From Staphylococcus shinii (GTDB taxonomy: Bacteria; Bacillota; Bacilli; Staphylococcales; Staphylococcaceae): DNA of 64,000 bases. Below the pieces are notes generated by a model. It was given only the letters and a program-made list of their open reading frames with translations, did no database searches and was not told the DNA's origin. The stretch's first letter is position 1, and each line of letters starts with the position of its first letter. Made by a program: the position numbers and the translations under genes. The stretch spans positions 496,001 through 560,000 of the forward strand of contig NZ_JAGEVL010000003.1 of the NCBI RefSeq assembly GCF_017583065.1. Direction: 5' to 3'. Shown one piece after another: positions 28,059 to 37,501 of this stretch.

Positions 28059-28898
28059 ATGTGGTATAAAATCCATTTTAAAAATATATGTTTTTGTATT
28101 TTAGGTACGTTTCTTATTAGTATAGGTATCAATGCGTTTGTCATTGCTTCTAATTTAGGGGAAGGGGGGACAGTTGGTATTTCATTAAACTTAAAATATA
28201 CATTAGGTTTATCGCCGGCACTTACTTCCTTGATTATAAATATGATATTGATTGCGATAGGTTGGAAATATTTAAGTAAAACTACTGCTATTTATACTTT
28301 AATCACTGTTATTTCGAGTTCAGCATTTTTAGGATTGACTGAATCATTTAATATGAATCTGGAATCTGATTTTATCAATACAGTATTTTCTGGTGTGTTA
28401 ATTGGGATTGGAAGCGGACTAGTGATTTCCGCACGAAGTACATTAGGTGGTACTTCTGTCATCGCTAAAATTATTAACAAATATAGCGAGATAAAGACAT
28501 CACAGGCATTGTTTATTTTAGATTCAATCATTGTATTATCTTTCTTAATTGTACTTCCGGTCCAAAACGTATTGTATACGATTGTAATGCTTTTTATTGT
28601 TGAAAAGAGTATGACATTTATTATAGAAGGGTTTAATCCGAAAAAAGCGATTACGATTATTTCAGATTATAATAAAGATATCAGTTTAGATATTAATAAT
28701 GAAACAGGTAGAGGGTCCACACTATTAAATGGTGTGGGCGGCTATGAACGTAAAGAAACGAATGTACTTTACGTTGTCGTACCGCAAAACCAATTAGCTA
28801 GAATTAAAAAAATTGTTAACGCACATGATGAAAATGCATTTCTAGTTATCCATGATGTGCGCGACGTCTTAGGTAATGGATTTATGAAACTACAATAA
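28059..28898 (+). CDS. YitT family membrane protein (DUF161 + DUF2179)
   Basis: This 279-residue protein has five or six N-terminal transmembrane segments with GINAFVIASNLGEGGTVGISL and GIGSGLVISARSTLGGTSVIAKII. A C-terminal cytoplasmic DUF2179 domain follows (about 200-279), with ETGRGSTLLNGVGGYERKETNVLYVVVPQ. The ATG has AGAGGTG upstream. The family is widespread in Firmicutes, with several paralogs per genome and no settled function. It is monocistronic, ended by a hairpin. Confidence 0.85.
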   Translation: MWYKIHFKNICFCILGTFLISIGINAFVIASNLGEGGTVGISLNLKYTLGLSPALTSLIINMILIAIGWKYLSKTTAIYTLITVISSSAFLGLTESFNMNLESDFINTVFSGVLIGIGSGLVISARSTLGGTSVIAKIINKYSEIKTSQALFILDSIIVLSFLIVLPVQNVLYTIVMLFIVEKSMTFIIEGFNPKKAITIISDYNKDISLDINNETGRGSTLLNGVGGYERKETNVLYVVVPQNQLARIKKIVNAHDENAFLVIHDVRDVLGNGFMKLQ

Positions 28899-28987
28899 AT
28901 TTGGCATTGTAAAGCGTAAATCAACTTTTTATAAAACGATTGCGTTGTTTCAACTAGTTATTTATTGCTTATATGGTTAATATTTAG

Positions 28988-29024
28988 AAGACCCGTGGTT
29001 TATGTCGAAGCCTCGGGTCTTTTA
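28988..29024 (+). terminator. Terminator after the YitT gene
   Basis: AAGACCCG and CGGGTCTT are perfect arms around a short loop, followed by TTAAAG. It lies about 90 bases after the stop. Confidence 0.75.
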
Positions 29025-29028
29025 AAGT

Positions 29029-29075
29029 TAAAAACAGCTGTAAATAAATCTATTGGTATAGATCTCATTACAGCT
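29029..29075 (-). terminator. Terminator of the galactitol-type operon
   Basis: On the minus strand AGCTGTAA and TTACAGCT close a long stem with an inner ATCTAT/ATAGAT pair, followed by GTTTTTAA. It lies 17 bases after the last dehydrogenase gene. Confidence 0.75.
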
Positions 29076-29091
29076 AAAGTTAATGTATTAA

Positions 29092-30129
29092 TTATGGATG
29101 GAAAATCACCTTGTTAAAATGTTTCTTGTTATTTACTATTGCATCAAATATTGCAGGGCCTTGCGCCAAATCTAGATAATCTGAAATCATAGCATGTACT
29201 TTGATTTTCCCAGTAGACATATAATGTAGTGATGCATGCCATTCTTGGCCTGGAAATGGCGCAGATAAGCCATTCCAAGAACCAATCACATTGAGCTCAT
29301 TACGTAATATTTTTTCAAAGTGTTCACGGTTTATTTCAATATCTGAATAAGGTATACCAAGTAGTAAGACTTCACCACCTTTAGATGGTAATGTTAAGAC
29401 TTGTCCTATAGTAAATGGTGAGCCAGCTGATTCCACAGCTACATCTATGTTATAAGGGAGTGTTTTAATAACGTCATTTAAATTTTCCTCTTTAGAGTTA
29501 ATTATATAATCAACACCAAGTGTTTTAGCAATTTCTAATTTGTTGGGGTCTATATCTATAGCAATAGTCTTAGCAGCACCAAATATTTTAGCCCATTGTA
29601 AGGCCAGTAATCCAATACTTCCGCAACCGATGACAGCCACAGTCGCACCGGGCTTCATTGTTGTTCTATAAAACCCATGTGCTACCACTGCAGACGGTTC
29701 AACCATAGCGGCCGTATCAAAATCTACATTATTAGGTAACTTTAAGACGTTATGAGCTGGGAGTTTAACGTATTCTGCAAAACATCCGGGTTCATAAGAA
29801 CCTATGACATATAAATTTTCACATCTAGAATACGCACCTTTTTCACATTGTTCACACTTGTGGCATACAATCGCAGGGCATCCTGTCACGGCATCACCAA
29901 TAGATAAATGTTTTACATCATTCCCTACACTATGAACAGTACCTGAGAACTCATGGCCAAATGGTGTACCTGCTCGGTAAGGTCCTAATTTTTTATAACG
30001 CGAATTGTCGGAACCGCAAATGCCCGTTGCTACTACTTTGATAATAACATCATTGCTGTTGTCAATTTCAGGTGGTGTTGTTTCTTCATATCTTAAATCT
30101 TCAATGCCATATAAGTTTAAAGCTTTCAA
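29092..30129 (-). CDS. Zinc-dependent alcohol dehydrogenase, galactitol-1-phosphate 5-dehydrogenase-like
   Basis: This 345-residue medium-chain dehydrogenase has the catalytic zinc site GICGSDNSRY...GHEFSG and a structural zinc loop CHKCEQCEKGAYSRC (about 88-102). The Rossmann motif is VIGCGSIGLLALQWAK. It is the last gene of the PTS operon and 36 bases after a small membrane ORF. GatC-type transport nearby suggests it oxidises galactitol-1-phosphate to tagatose-6-phosphate; other hexitol phosphates are possible. The ribosome site GAGGTG is good. Confidence 0.8.
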   Translation of the reverse strand: MKALNLYGIEDLRYEETTPPEIDNSNDVIIKVVATGICGSDNSRYKKLGPYRAGTPFGHEFSGTVHSVGNDVKHLSIGDAVTGCPAIVCHKCEQCEKGAYSRCENLYVIGSYEPGCFAEYVKLPAHNVLKLPNNVDFDTAAMVEPSAVVAHGFYRTTMKPGATVAVIGCGSIGLLALQWAKIFGAAKTIAIDIDPNKLEIAKTLGVDYIINSKEENLNDVIKTLPYNIDVAVESAGSPFTIGQVLTLPSKGGEVLLLGIPYSDIEINREHFEKILRNELNVIGSWNGLSAPFPGQEWHASLHYMSTGKIKVHAMISDYLDLAQGPAIFDAIVNNKKHFNKVIFHP

Positions 30130-30165
30130 ATGTTGTCACCTCTTAACTTGTAAATATGAAATGAA

Positions 30166-30321
30166 TTAACCTTGCTCAGAAGTTGTTTTTCTCTTTTTAA
30201 AAAATTTAACGACAAAGTAACTGAGAATGACGATGGTATTCGCGTATAGTAAGTTGTTCATATATAAATCTGTAATATTTCTCAAGGGTCCAAGCATGAA
30301 ATCCAACATTAGTTCTACCAT
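30166..30321 (-). CDS. 51-residue membrane peptide in the galactitol operon
   Basis: ATG at 30321 follows AAAAGGAG at nine bases. The 51-codon frame reads MVELMLDFMLGPLRNITDLY..., then one hydrophobic segment (about 23-40; ANTIVILSYFVVKFF) and a basic tail KKRKTTSEQG. It sits between the two dehydrogenase genes on the same strand with normal operon spacing. A membrane peptide here could assist the PTS permease or a dehydrogenase. No family is recognised. A spurious plus-strand ORF covers it, so gene callers may miss it. Confidence 0.65.
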   Translation of the reverse strand: MVELMLDFMLGPLRNITDLYMNNLLYANTIVILSYFVVKFFKKRKTTSEQG

Positions 30322-30372
30322 ATTTTTACGCTCCTTTTATCGTTTGTATATTAACGATGACTATTTTGAGAA

Positions 30373-31404
30373 TTATTCGATAGGGCGAAGTAATACTTTG
30401 ATACCTTCACCACTCTTTATATGGTCGTATCCTTCTGTCCATTGTGTAATATCAAGTTCGTTTGTAATAAGAGATTCTGCGTCGACTTCTCCACAGCTTA
30501 GTAGTTGTAAAGAAGGCTCCCAATCTGCTGGTTTTTGGCTTCTAGTACCTACAACACGTAATTCTTTTTGAACTATTTGCTCTAAATTGAATGGGATTTC
30601 GCTATCTTTAAAGATACCAACTTGAACATATTGTCCTTTTTTACGTAAAATATCTAATCCTTGTTTGGCGGCAGGTATTGCGCCAGAACATTCTAATACG
30701 ACATTTGCACCATAACCATTAGTGACTTTATTTACATATGATTTCAAATCAGTATTTTGAATATTAACTACATGGTCTAAGTTAAGCTCATTTGCTTTAT
30801 TTAATCTTGCTTGATCATTATTCAATCCAGTGATTATAACTTTAGCGCCTTTACTTTTAACAACTTGAGCGACTAACAATCCAATAGGACCAGGGCCAAT
30901 AACAACGACAACATCTTCAGGTTGGATGTCAATTTTAGAGACGGCATGGTGCGCGCAGGCTAAAGGTTCAGTCATCGCAGCAGCTTTGTAAGAAACATTG
31001 TCGGGTATGTGATGGGCGCTAGTTGCTGGAGTAATTAAGTATTGCGTGAAACCACCATTTTGTTGAGTACCCAAGCCTTTACGATGATTACATAAGTTAT
31101 AATCACCGTTTTGGCAATAGTCACATTCCCCACAAATGTAATATGTTGTTTCTGAAGTAACACGGTCTCCGATTTTAAAATTTGTAGTATTTGTACCGAC
31201 TTCTACAACTTCTCCTGAGAATTCGTGGCCTAGTATAACAGGAAAATTCACTTTATAATGTCCTTCGTATGTGTGAATGTCTGTACCACAAATACCTGCA
31301 TAATGGACTTTTATTTTTATTTCATCTTCATTCGGGGAAGGCGTTTCTGTATCTAATAATTCTAGGTTTCCAAAACCTTCTTTAGTTTTAACGAGTGCTT
31401 TCAT
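30373..31404 (-). CDS. Zinc-dependent alcohol dehydrogenase, sorbitol dehydrogenase-like
   Basis: This 343-residue medium-chain dehydrogenase has zinc-ligand motifs GICGTDIHTYEGHYKVNFPVILGHEFSGE and a structural zinc site CGECDYCQNGDYNLC. The NAD-binding motif is VIGPGPIGLLVAQVVK. It starts 20 bases after gatC stops, so it belongs to the same operon. It is clearly divergent from the second dehydrogenase of the operon, so the two probably act on different polyols or polyol phosphates. AGGAGCTG precedes the ATG. Confidence 0.8.
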   Translation of the reverse strand: MKALVKTKEGFGNLELLDTETPSPNEDEIKIKVHYAGICGTDIHTYEGHYKVNFPVILGHEFSGEVVEVGTNTTNFKIGDRVTSETTYYICGECDYCQNGDYNLCNHRKGLGTQQNGGFTQYLITPATSAHHIPDNVSYKAAAMTEPLACAHHAVSKIDIQPEDVVVVIGPGPIGLLVAQVVKSKGAKVIITGLNNDQARLNKANELNLDHVVNIQNTDLKSYVNKVTNGYGANVVLECSGAIPAAKQGLDILRKKGQYVQVGIFKDSEIPFNLEQIVQKELRVVGTRSQKPADWEPSLQLLSCGEVDAESLITNELDITQWTEGYDHIKSGEGIKVLLRPIE

Positions 31405-31424
31405 GTTTAGTCAGCTCCTATAAG

Positions 31425-32684
31425 TTAATTAAATAAGCCAAAGAATTTGAATATAATATAGTTTAAGATGTTACCGCCTTGGTCTATACTTGAAATTTGT
31501 GATGAACCGGATGGCATTTTCACATTTGTACCTTCTGCCATACTTGTGAATATCGGTGCGACATCAGTTGCGATATATAAGGAAATTGCAATCATGATTG
31601 TGCCAACAATAACTGAGTGTATAATGTTTCCTCGAGCAGCACCTACAATAAAAGCGACAACAAACGGAATGGTTGCTAAGTCACCAAAAGGTAGCACTTG
31701 GTTACCAGGCAAAATAACAGCTAACAATACGGTGATAGGTACTAGAATTAAAGCGGTTGCGATAACTGCTGGATGGCCTAATGCAACAGCTGCATCTAAG
31801 CCAATGTAGATTTCGCGATCACCAAAACGTTTGTTTAGCCATGTACGTGCGGATTCTGAAACAGGCATTAAACCTTCCATCAAAATCTTAACCATGCGAG
31901 GCATCAGCACCATAACTGCAGCCATTGACATACCAAGATTTATCACGTCGCCAGCGTTGTAGCCTGCTAATAAGCCAATTGCTAAACCTAGTACTAAACC
32001 AACGAATATAGATTCACCAAATGCACCGAATCTTTTTTGAATCGTTTCAGGATCTGCATTTAAGTTTTTAATTACAGGTACTTTTTGCAATCCTTTTACT
32101 AAGAAAATACCTGGAGCATATGAAATGGTACTACCTGTTGCAATAGACACGCCAGGTAAGTCATAAAACTTACTCATCATTGGCGCAGTCCAATCAGCCA
32201 CTTTTAGACAAACAATTTGGAATACTGCAGCGGCTATTAAAGATTGCCAAATACTGCCAGATATTGCATAAACCATGGCACCCATAAAGGTATAGTGCCA
32301 GAAATTCCAGATATCTACGTTCATAGTACGTGTTGTTTTTGTTAATAACATTGCGATGTTAACGACAATGCCTAAAGGAATAATAAATGCAGCAATTGTA
32401 GAGGCCCATGCAATAGAAGACGTTGCTGGCCAACCTACATCAATGACATTTAAACTAACCCCTAAGTTTTTAACCATGGCTTGAGCAGCAGGGCCAAGGT
32501 TGTTAACTAGTAAGTCAATAACTAAGAAAATCCCAACAAATGCAACACCAATTGTCAGACCTGACCTAAATGCTGCGCCCACTTTTTGCCTAAAGAATAA
32601 TCCTAATAGGAATATAACGATAGGAAGTATAACTGTTGCCCCTAAATCTAAAAAAGCTTGAATAAAATCTACAAATCCACTCAT
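31425..32684 (-). CDS. gatC: PTS galactitol-family transporter subunit IIC
   Basis: This 419-residue integral membrane protein of about nine to eleven segments fits the GatC family (MSGFVDFIQAFLDLGATVILP, GIVVNIAMLLTKTTRTMNVDIWNFWHYTF). The IIA and IIB subunits are encoded just upstream as separate proteins. The 129-base gap to gatB contains a weak hairpin with a T-run (minus strand, about 32790-32745) that could reduce readthrough. It carries out phosphorylating uptake of galactitol or a similar polyol. Confidence 0.85.
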   Translation of the reverse strand: MSGFVDFIQAFLDLGATVILPIVIFLLGLFFRQKVGAAFRSGLTIGVAFVGIFLVIDLLVNNLGPAAQAMVKNLGVSLNVIDVGWPATSSIAWASTIAAFIIPLGIVVNIAMLLTKTTRTMNVDIWNFWHYTFMGAMVYAISGSIWQSLIAAAVFQIVCLKVADWTAPMMSKFYDLPGVSIATGSTISYAPGIFLVKGLQKVPVIKNLNADPETIQKRFGAFGESIFVGLVLGLAIGLLAGYNAGDVINLGMSMAAVMVLMPRMVKILMEGLMPVSESARTWLNKRFGDREIYIGLDAAVALGHPAVIATALILVPITVLLAVILPGNQVLPFGDLATIPFVVAFIVGAARGNIIHSVIVGTIMIAISLYIATDVAPIFTSMAEGTNVKMPSGSSQISSIDQGGNILNYIIFKFFGLFN

Positions 32685-32813
32685 CCCTTACACCATCCTC
32701 TTTATATAAAGTACTATTGGTATAAATTAAGATGTCACTTTGTTATAACTATAAAAAAAATTGTTACGGTATTTATCCCAACAGTTCGTATGATTATTTT
32801 AATAAATGGTTCA

Positions 32814-33092
32814 TTAGCTTTGTAATGCATCTAAAATTTCTTTTTTAGTGTCTTCAACCCCAATACCAGTTAAAAAGTTACGTGCATTAATAACAGGGAA
32901 ATCGTATTCTTTTTGCGTCATAGCAGTTGTAACTAATAAGTCTGCTGTATCAACATACGAACCTACCTCAGAAATCTTTATTTGTTTTAAATCTACTTTG
33001 ATGTTGTGTTCTTTCGCCATTTCTTCAATTGCACTGTTCACTACCGTTGATGTTGCAATACCTGCACCACATGCTACTAATACTTGTTTCAT
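32814..33092 (-). CDS. gatB: PTS galactitol-family transporter subunit IIB
   Basis: This 92-residue protein has the phosphocysteine loop VLVACGAGIATSTVV (Cys at about 8) of the GatB/lactose-like IIB fold. It receives phosphate from IIA and passes it to the sugar bound by IIC. AGGAGGAA precedes the ATG. It lies between gatA and gatC. Confidence 0.85.
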   Translation of the reverse strand: MKQVLVACGAGIATSTVVNSAIEEMAKEHNIKVDLKQIKISEVGSYVDTADLLVTTAMTQKEYDFPVINARNFLTGIGVEDTKKEILDALQS

Positions 33093-33166
33093 AATAAATT
33101 CCTCCTAATTTTTGATCTTAACTTTTTAAATATATCCTTAAAATGTTTCATTTTTTTAAAGGGTAC

Positions 33167-33634
33167 TTATACTTCTTTGATTTCATGTTCAATAATATTT
33201 ATGATTTCATTGCCATCTGCTGAATTTGCAATGGCTTCAAGTATTTTATTGTTTTGAAAAATTCCCATTAACTTTTGGAGTAATGATAGTTGTGCATCTT
33301 CTTTATCCATTGCGAGCATAAAAATTAATTTTACATCTGTTGTTGCTTCAAGTTCCCCCATAATGACAAAAGGTACGGTTTCTTTAAGTACAGCCACGCC
33401 GATAGACTTTGAATTAACGTGTTGAATGTCCGTGTGTGGAATTGCTACCGAACAATACACTGTAGGTAAGCCTGTAGCAAAGGATGCTTCTCTTTCAATA
33501 ACTGCATTTTCATAAGACGCTTTTACGTACCCATTGTTGTACATACGTTTTGCTAGTTGACTTAATGCATCTTCTTTTGTCGCAGCCTCTAATCCAATAA
33601 TGATGTTAGATGTATCTAATTTTAAACTTTCCAT
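33167..33634 (-). CDS. gatA: PTS sugar transporter subunit IIA (fructose/mannitol-type fold)
   Basis: This 155-residue IIA domain has its active histidine in VAIPHTDIQHVNSKSIGVAVL (about residue 62). I chose the ATG at 33634, nine bases from AAAGGGG; the TTG at 33643 abuts that site. It is encoded 19 bases after the PRD regulator gene and before gatB. It takes phosphate from HPr and probably also signals to the regulator's PRDs. Confidence 0.85.
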   Translation of the reverse strand: MESLKLDTSNIIIGLEAATKEDALSQLAKRMYNNGYVKASYENAVIEREASFATGLPTVYCSVAIPHTDIQHVNSKSIGVAVLKETVPFVIMGELEATTDVKLIFMLAMDKEDAQLSLLQKLMGIFQNNKILEAIANSADGNEIINIIEHEIKEV

Positions 33635-33653
33635 ATGGCCCAACCCCTTTGAT

Positions 33654-35774
33654 TTACTCTATAATTGAAAAGTGTTTAATGACTTCGAAAACTTGTGATT
33701 TTGAATCAGTTTTTATAATTTTTTGTACCATTTCAGTGTCTTGAGCCAAGTCTCGTAATTGTAATAGAGGTCTTAAATGTTTAAATTTATCTGTTGCTGC
33801 AATAATTACAAATATATTTACATTATGTCCTGTTTTTAGTGTTAATGGTTCATCTAATACCAACATACTCATAGAGGTGCGATTCACATTTTGTTCGTTT
33901 TCTGCATGTGGTATTGCGATATTTTGATTAATAACCATGTACGTTTCATCGAAATATTGAATCATAGAATCAATGTAATTAGCATCTATATAATGCTGAC
34001 TATAAAGTGGTTTAGCAGCAACTTGTATGGCTTCCTCTATACTTTCAACGTGCGAGATTAGTTGAATATGATTTATAGGTAACAAATCCTGCAAATTTAA
34101 GTGATAATCTAACGATATTGAAGACGATTCGATTGATGTATAAGCATGAATCGAATCGAACTGTTGTTTAATTTCATTCAATAAGCTGTCCTCATTATGA
34201 ATATCAGCGTGTTCACGTATCATTGCTACCATTTTTTGAGCGTATATATCAGTGTCGAACGTATTATTAAGTTGACCAAATACGTGTTGACGTAGATGAT
34301 GTTTTTCTTTAGCGGTTAATATCGTTTTAGTAATATATAATCTCTTATTCGTCATGATGTGCATTGGAGAAAAGACTACATCAAAATCGAGAGTATAGTG
34401 GTTAAACTCGCGTAGTGATAACGCATCTAAAAATATAAATTCAGGAAATACACTTCGTAGTTCTTGTAACATTAATTGAGAAATTGAGGTTCCTTGTGTA
34501 CAGACAACAACTGCTTTCACTTTTTTATCAATGTCTTCATCTTGCCTTCTTAAAATGCCCCCGATAATAATGGTTAAGTATGCAATTTCATTATCGGGCA
34601 GAGGTTGTCGTAATATTTTTTCCATTGGTTTAGAAGAGAGTTTTACAAGGTGAAACAATTCTTTATAATCATCTTTCAGAGTATTCTGTAAACTTTCGAC
34701 GTCAGATAATTGATATCTAATTCTGTAAAAAGCTGGCTTCATATGAAACATTAATTGATTAAGTAATGTTTCACGTTCTTTAAAGGTGATAAAAGTGATT
34801 TTTTCAAATTGATCAAGCATAGACTGAAGTGCTACTTTTAATTCTGGTAAAAACGTTGAATCATCTAGTTCTGACCATTGCACACTTGTTGATAAAAGTT
34901 GTAATGCTATAAACAGTTTTTCTTGTCGAGGTATATCAGAGTAATTTGAAGTAAGTATTTCTGTTGCTCGATATTCCTCAGTGTCAGAGAGATCATCATA
35001 GCCAATTGAGAAGGGTGAAACAATTTTATTATGTTGGATTCTTCTAATAATAAAATAGAGTTTATAACGTAACGTTTGTGTACTTTGATCTATAAAATTG
35101 CTCTCTAAATACTGTTCGATTTTATTAATTTGTGTATCGATTATTTGAAGTTTGTCTTTGTGTAAGCCTAAAACATCCAAAATATCATCATTTAAAATGT
35201 TTAGTGTATATGCTTTATCAATTAAATTAGTTAAAAGTTTTCTTATTTCAAATTCATTACCTTTTAAATGATAGCCCTTTTGTCGTGAGTATTTCAGCGT
35301 AATATTATATGGTTCTAGTAGTGACTTTAATTGTTTTAAATCGTTTAATACAGTGTTCTTACTAATTTTTAAATCGATAGAAAAGTGATTTAACGATAAC
35401 ATTTCATCTTCTTTAAACAACATCAGTAAAATGAGGTGCGCGCGCTGCCAAGCAGTATATACTTGCTCATTTTCCTGTGGTAAAGGCTCAATATATACAT
35501 TAAGAAAATGCTTTATTGCGTCATCAACGATGAAGAAGCCTTGGCTAGTACGCTCTATCGTAGGTAAATTTTGTTCAGTTAACCATGTATTGATTTTTTG
35601 GATTCTATAGCCAAGTTGTCTACGAGATATATTGAATATTAATTCGAGATCTTTGCCTTTAAGCCTAGGGTTTTTAATCAATTCTGTAATGACGCTAAAG
35701 TTTTCTGTCTGTATATTGAATCCCTCCCTTGTTGTTGATTCTAATTTAGCACATAGCATCAAAGAGTTGTACAT
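33654..35774 (-). CDS. PRD-containing PTS regulator (MtlR/LicR type)
   Basis: This protein of up to 706 residues has N-terminal helix-turn-helix regions (DLEIFNISRRQLGYRIQKI-like, and one near 120-140), two PTS regulation domains, an EIIB-like domain (VVVCTQGTSISQLMLQEL, about 425) and an EIIA-like C-terminus (NIAIPHAENEQ, about 640). It heads the galactitol operon and should activate it when PTS flux signals substrate. The start is doubtful: ATG 35774 has no ribosome site. An AGGGAGG lies about seven bases before an in-frame ATA (35714), which gives a family-like N-terminus. Confidence 0.8.
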   Translation of the reverse strand: MYNSLMLCAKLESTTREGFNIQTENFSVITELIKNPRLKGKDLELIFNISRRQLGYRIQKINTWLTEQNLPTIERTSQGFFIVDDAIKHFLNVYIEPLPQENEQVYTAWQRAHLILLMLFKEDEMLSLNHFSIDLKISKNTVLNDLKQLKSLLEPYNITLKYSRQKGYHLKGNEFEIRKLLTNLIDKAYTLNILNDDILDVLGLHKDKLQIIDTQINKIEQYLESNFIDQSTQTLRYKLYFIIRRIQHNKIVSPFSIGYDDLSDTEEYRATEILTSNYSDIPRQEKLFIALQLLSTSVQWSELDDSTFLPELKVALQSMLDQFEKITFITFKERETLLNQLMFHMKPAFYRIRYQLSDVESLQNTLKDDYKELFHLVKLSSKPMEKILRQPLPDNEIAYLTIIIGGILRRQDEDIDKKVKAVVVCTQGTSISQLMLQELRSVFPEFIFLDALSLREFNHYTLDFDVVFSPMHIMTNKRLYITKTILTAKEKHHLRQHVFGQLNNTFDTDIYAQKMVAMIREHADIHNEDSLLNEIKQQFDSIHAYTSIESSSISLDYHLNLQDLLPINHIQLISHVESIEEAIQVAAKPLYSQHYIDANYIDSMIQYFDETYMVINQNIAIPHAENEQNVNRTSMSMLVLDEPLTLKTGHNVNIFVIIAATDKFKHLRPLLQLRDLAQDTEMVQKIIKTDSKSQVFEVIKHFSIIE

Positions 35775-36069
35775 TCATCAGACACAAATCCAATTTCATT
35801 TTATGTACATCATTGTGATAAACGTTGCAATATTCAATGAACATCATTGGTCTAAGATTTTCATTAGATTGTGAAATTAATAAACATATAAAGAGTTTTT
35901 TGTATTTATGAGCAGTGGGAGAGGTGTTTTAATGATTGCAAGGATGACATATTCATCGCCTAGTGTGAAATTACTATAAAATTTTGAATTATTGCGTTTT
36001 GAATTGACATATTTTTGACAAAATTTCATAATAGTATATGAATATAAAAAACAAAATATTCACATAAAT
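35775..36069. promoter_or_regulatory. Divergent promoter gap between galactitol and ethanolamine genes
   Basis: On the minus strand TTGCAA and TACATA (17-base spacing, -10 at 35807-35802) could serve the galactitol operon. On the plus strand TTGACA at 36004 or 36015 lies before TATGAAT and AT-rich sequence. A 15-codon ORF (35932-35979, MIARMTYSSPSVKLL) follows a strong GAGAGGTG site; it ends just before the kinase promoter and may be a peptide or chance. Confidence 0.4.
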
Positions 36070-37500
36070 ATGTTTGGAATGATGCATATCGATGAAGTAA
36101 GCATAAGATGTAAAGCAAGGACAATGTTGTCAGAGGCAGCAATAAATAAGATTTCAGAGGTATCAGAACAATTACAAATGATTGCCAACTTGAATCAGGC
36201 AAACGTTTTTATTGATTGTCCAATAGAAAAGCATGGTGAAGTTATTGTTGTTGCAGAAGCAGTTCCGGTGAATTGTAAAAGCTTGTATCAAGGGTCTGTA
36301 GTAGAAGCTAATGTTTATGAAAAGTTTGAGCCAGCTGTATTTGAAGTACTTTCAGGTAGTGAATTTGCACAACATCGCGCTATTTCGCAAGAGGGTAAAG
36401 TAGTAGAACAGAGCGCTACGCCAATTAAATTAGCTAATGAAATTATTGGTATTCTAATAATGGAAATAGATGTCAGTAATAAAATTATGGAAGAAAAAAG
36501 ATTGAAAGCATTAACACAAGCAACCAGTACTTTAAGTGATTTGGTGTCGAATTCAGAGAGTGATCCAATTTTTGTACCAGACATGATTGAGGAAAGCTTG
36601 TTTGATTTAGATAATGAGTTGAACATACGTTACTTTAATTTAGCAGGAGAAGCAATGGTAAGTGAACTTTTACATTTGGACTGTGAAGCAGGATTGAATT
36701 TCATAGAATTGTTTCCATCTATCGAAAATATGTTAACAGATGGACGAATTATCACAATTGAAGAGCGTGCTCTAAAAGGACATTATTTTCAAATTAAATG
36801 TATACAGTTGCTTGAAGATGGTGTGATGACCGGTCATTTAATTTTGTTAAAAGATATTACAGATTTAAAAGAAAAAGAACGTGCATTAATATCTAAATCA
36901 GTCGCTATCGGTGAGATACACCATCGTGTGAAAAATAATTTACAGACTGTTGCTAGTTTATTGCGTTTACAGATGAGACGAGGATTACCCAATGGAAGTG
37001 AAAAGTATTTCCAAGAAAGCCTTAATAGAATTTTAAGTATCGCATCTGTTTATGAAGTGATACTAGATGAATCATCCACAGACTCTGTAAATATTGATAA
37101 ATTAATTAAAAAAATTGGAAATATGATAGTTTATAACGAAACTCCTAATAAAAGGATACATATTGATTATAAAACAGATGAAAACATCCACTTAGTTTCA
37201 AATATTGCAGTGTCTATCGCATTAATTGCAAATGAACTTATAACGAATTGCTTAACACATGCATTTAATGGACAAACAAAAGGGGTAATCACAGTTTGTC
37301 TATCATACAATGCTCAATATGAATTAATTAATTTAAATGTACAAGACACGGGCAAGACTGCGTGTGAATTCAAACAATCATTTGGTTTGAAAATTGTAAA
37401 CACAATTACGGAAAATGACTTAGACGGGGCATTTATAATTGAACGTAACAGTGTTGGAACGAATGCGAGAGTGGAGTTTCAATACAAAGGGGAGAATTAA
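36070..37500 (+). CDS. Sensor histidine kinase, EutW/PdtaS type (HisKA_2)
   Basis: This 476-residue soluble kinase has an N-terminal H_kinase_N sensor domain (about 1-145; NVFIDCPIEKHGEVIVVAEAVP). A PAS-like domain (about 175-265) and a HisKA_2 phosphoacceptor (VAIGEIHHRVKNNLQTVASLLRLQMRR, His about 284) follow. The C-terminal ATPase domain carries ALIANELITNCLTHAF. There are no membrane segments, so it senses a cytoplasmic ligand. It lies one base before the ANTAR regulator gene and upstream of eutH, so ethanolamine is the likely signal. No ribosome site precedes ATG 36070; the ATG at 36079 is an alternative. Confidence 0.85.
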   Translation: MFGMMHIDEVSIRCKARTMLSEAAINKISEVSEQLQMIANLNQANVFIDCPIEKHGEVIVVAEAVPVNCKSLYQGSVVEANVYEKFEPAVFEVLSGSEFAQHRAISQEGKVVEQSATPIKLANEIIGILIMEIDVSNKIMEEKRLKALTQATSTLSDLVSNSESDPIFVPDMIEESLFDLDNELNIRYFNLAGEAMVSELLHLDCEAGLNFIELFPSIENMLTDGRIITIEERALKGHYFQIKCIQLLEDGVMTGHLILLKDITDLKEKERALISKSVAIGEIHHRVKNNLQTVASLLRLQMRRGLPNGSEKYFQESLNRILSIASVYEVILDESSTDSVNIDKLIKKIGNMIVYNETPNKRIHIDYKTDENIHLVSNIAVSIALIANELITNCLTHAFNGQTKGVITVCLSYNAQYELINLNVQDTGKTACEFKQSFGLKIVNTITENDLDGAFIIERNSVGTNARVEFQYKGEN

Positions 37501-37501
37501 A

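Noticed and set aside
32745..32790. Hairpin with a T-run between gatB and gatC as a full terminator
   Set aside because: The stem is short and broken, and gatC needs readthrough; at most it attenuates.
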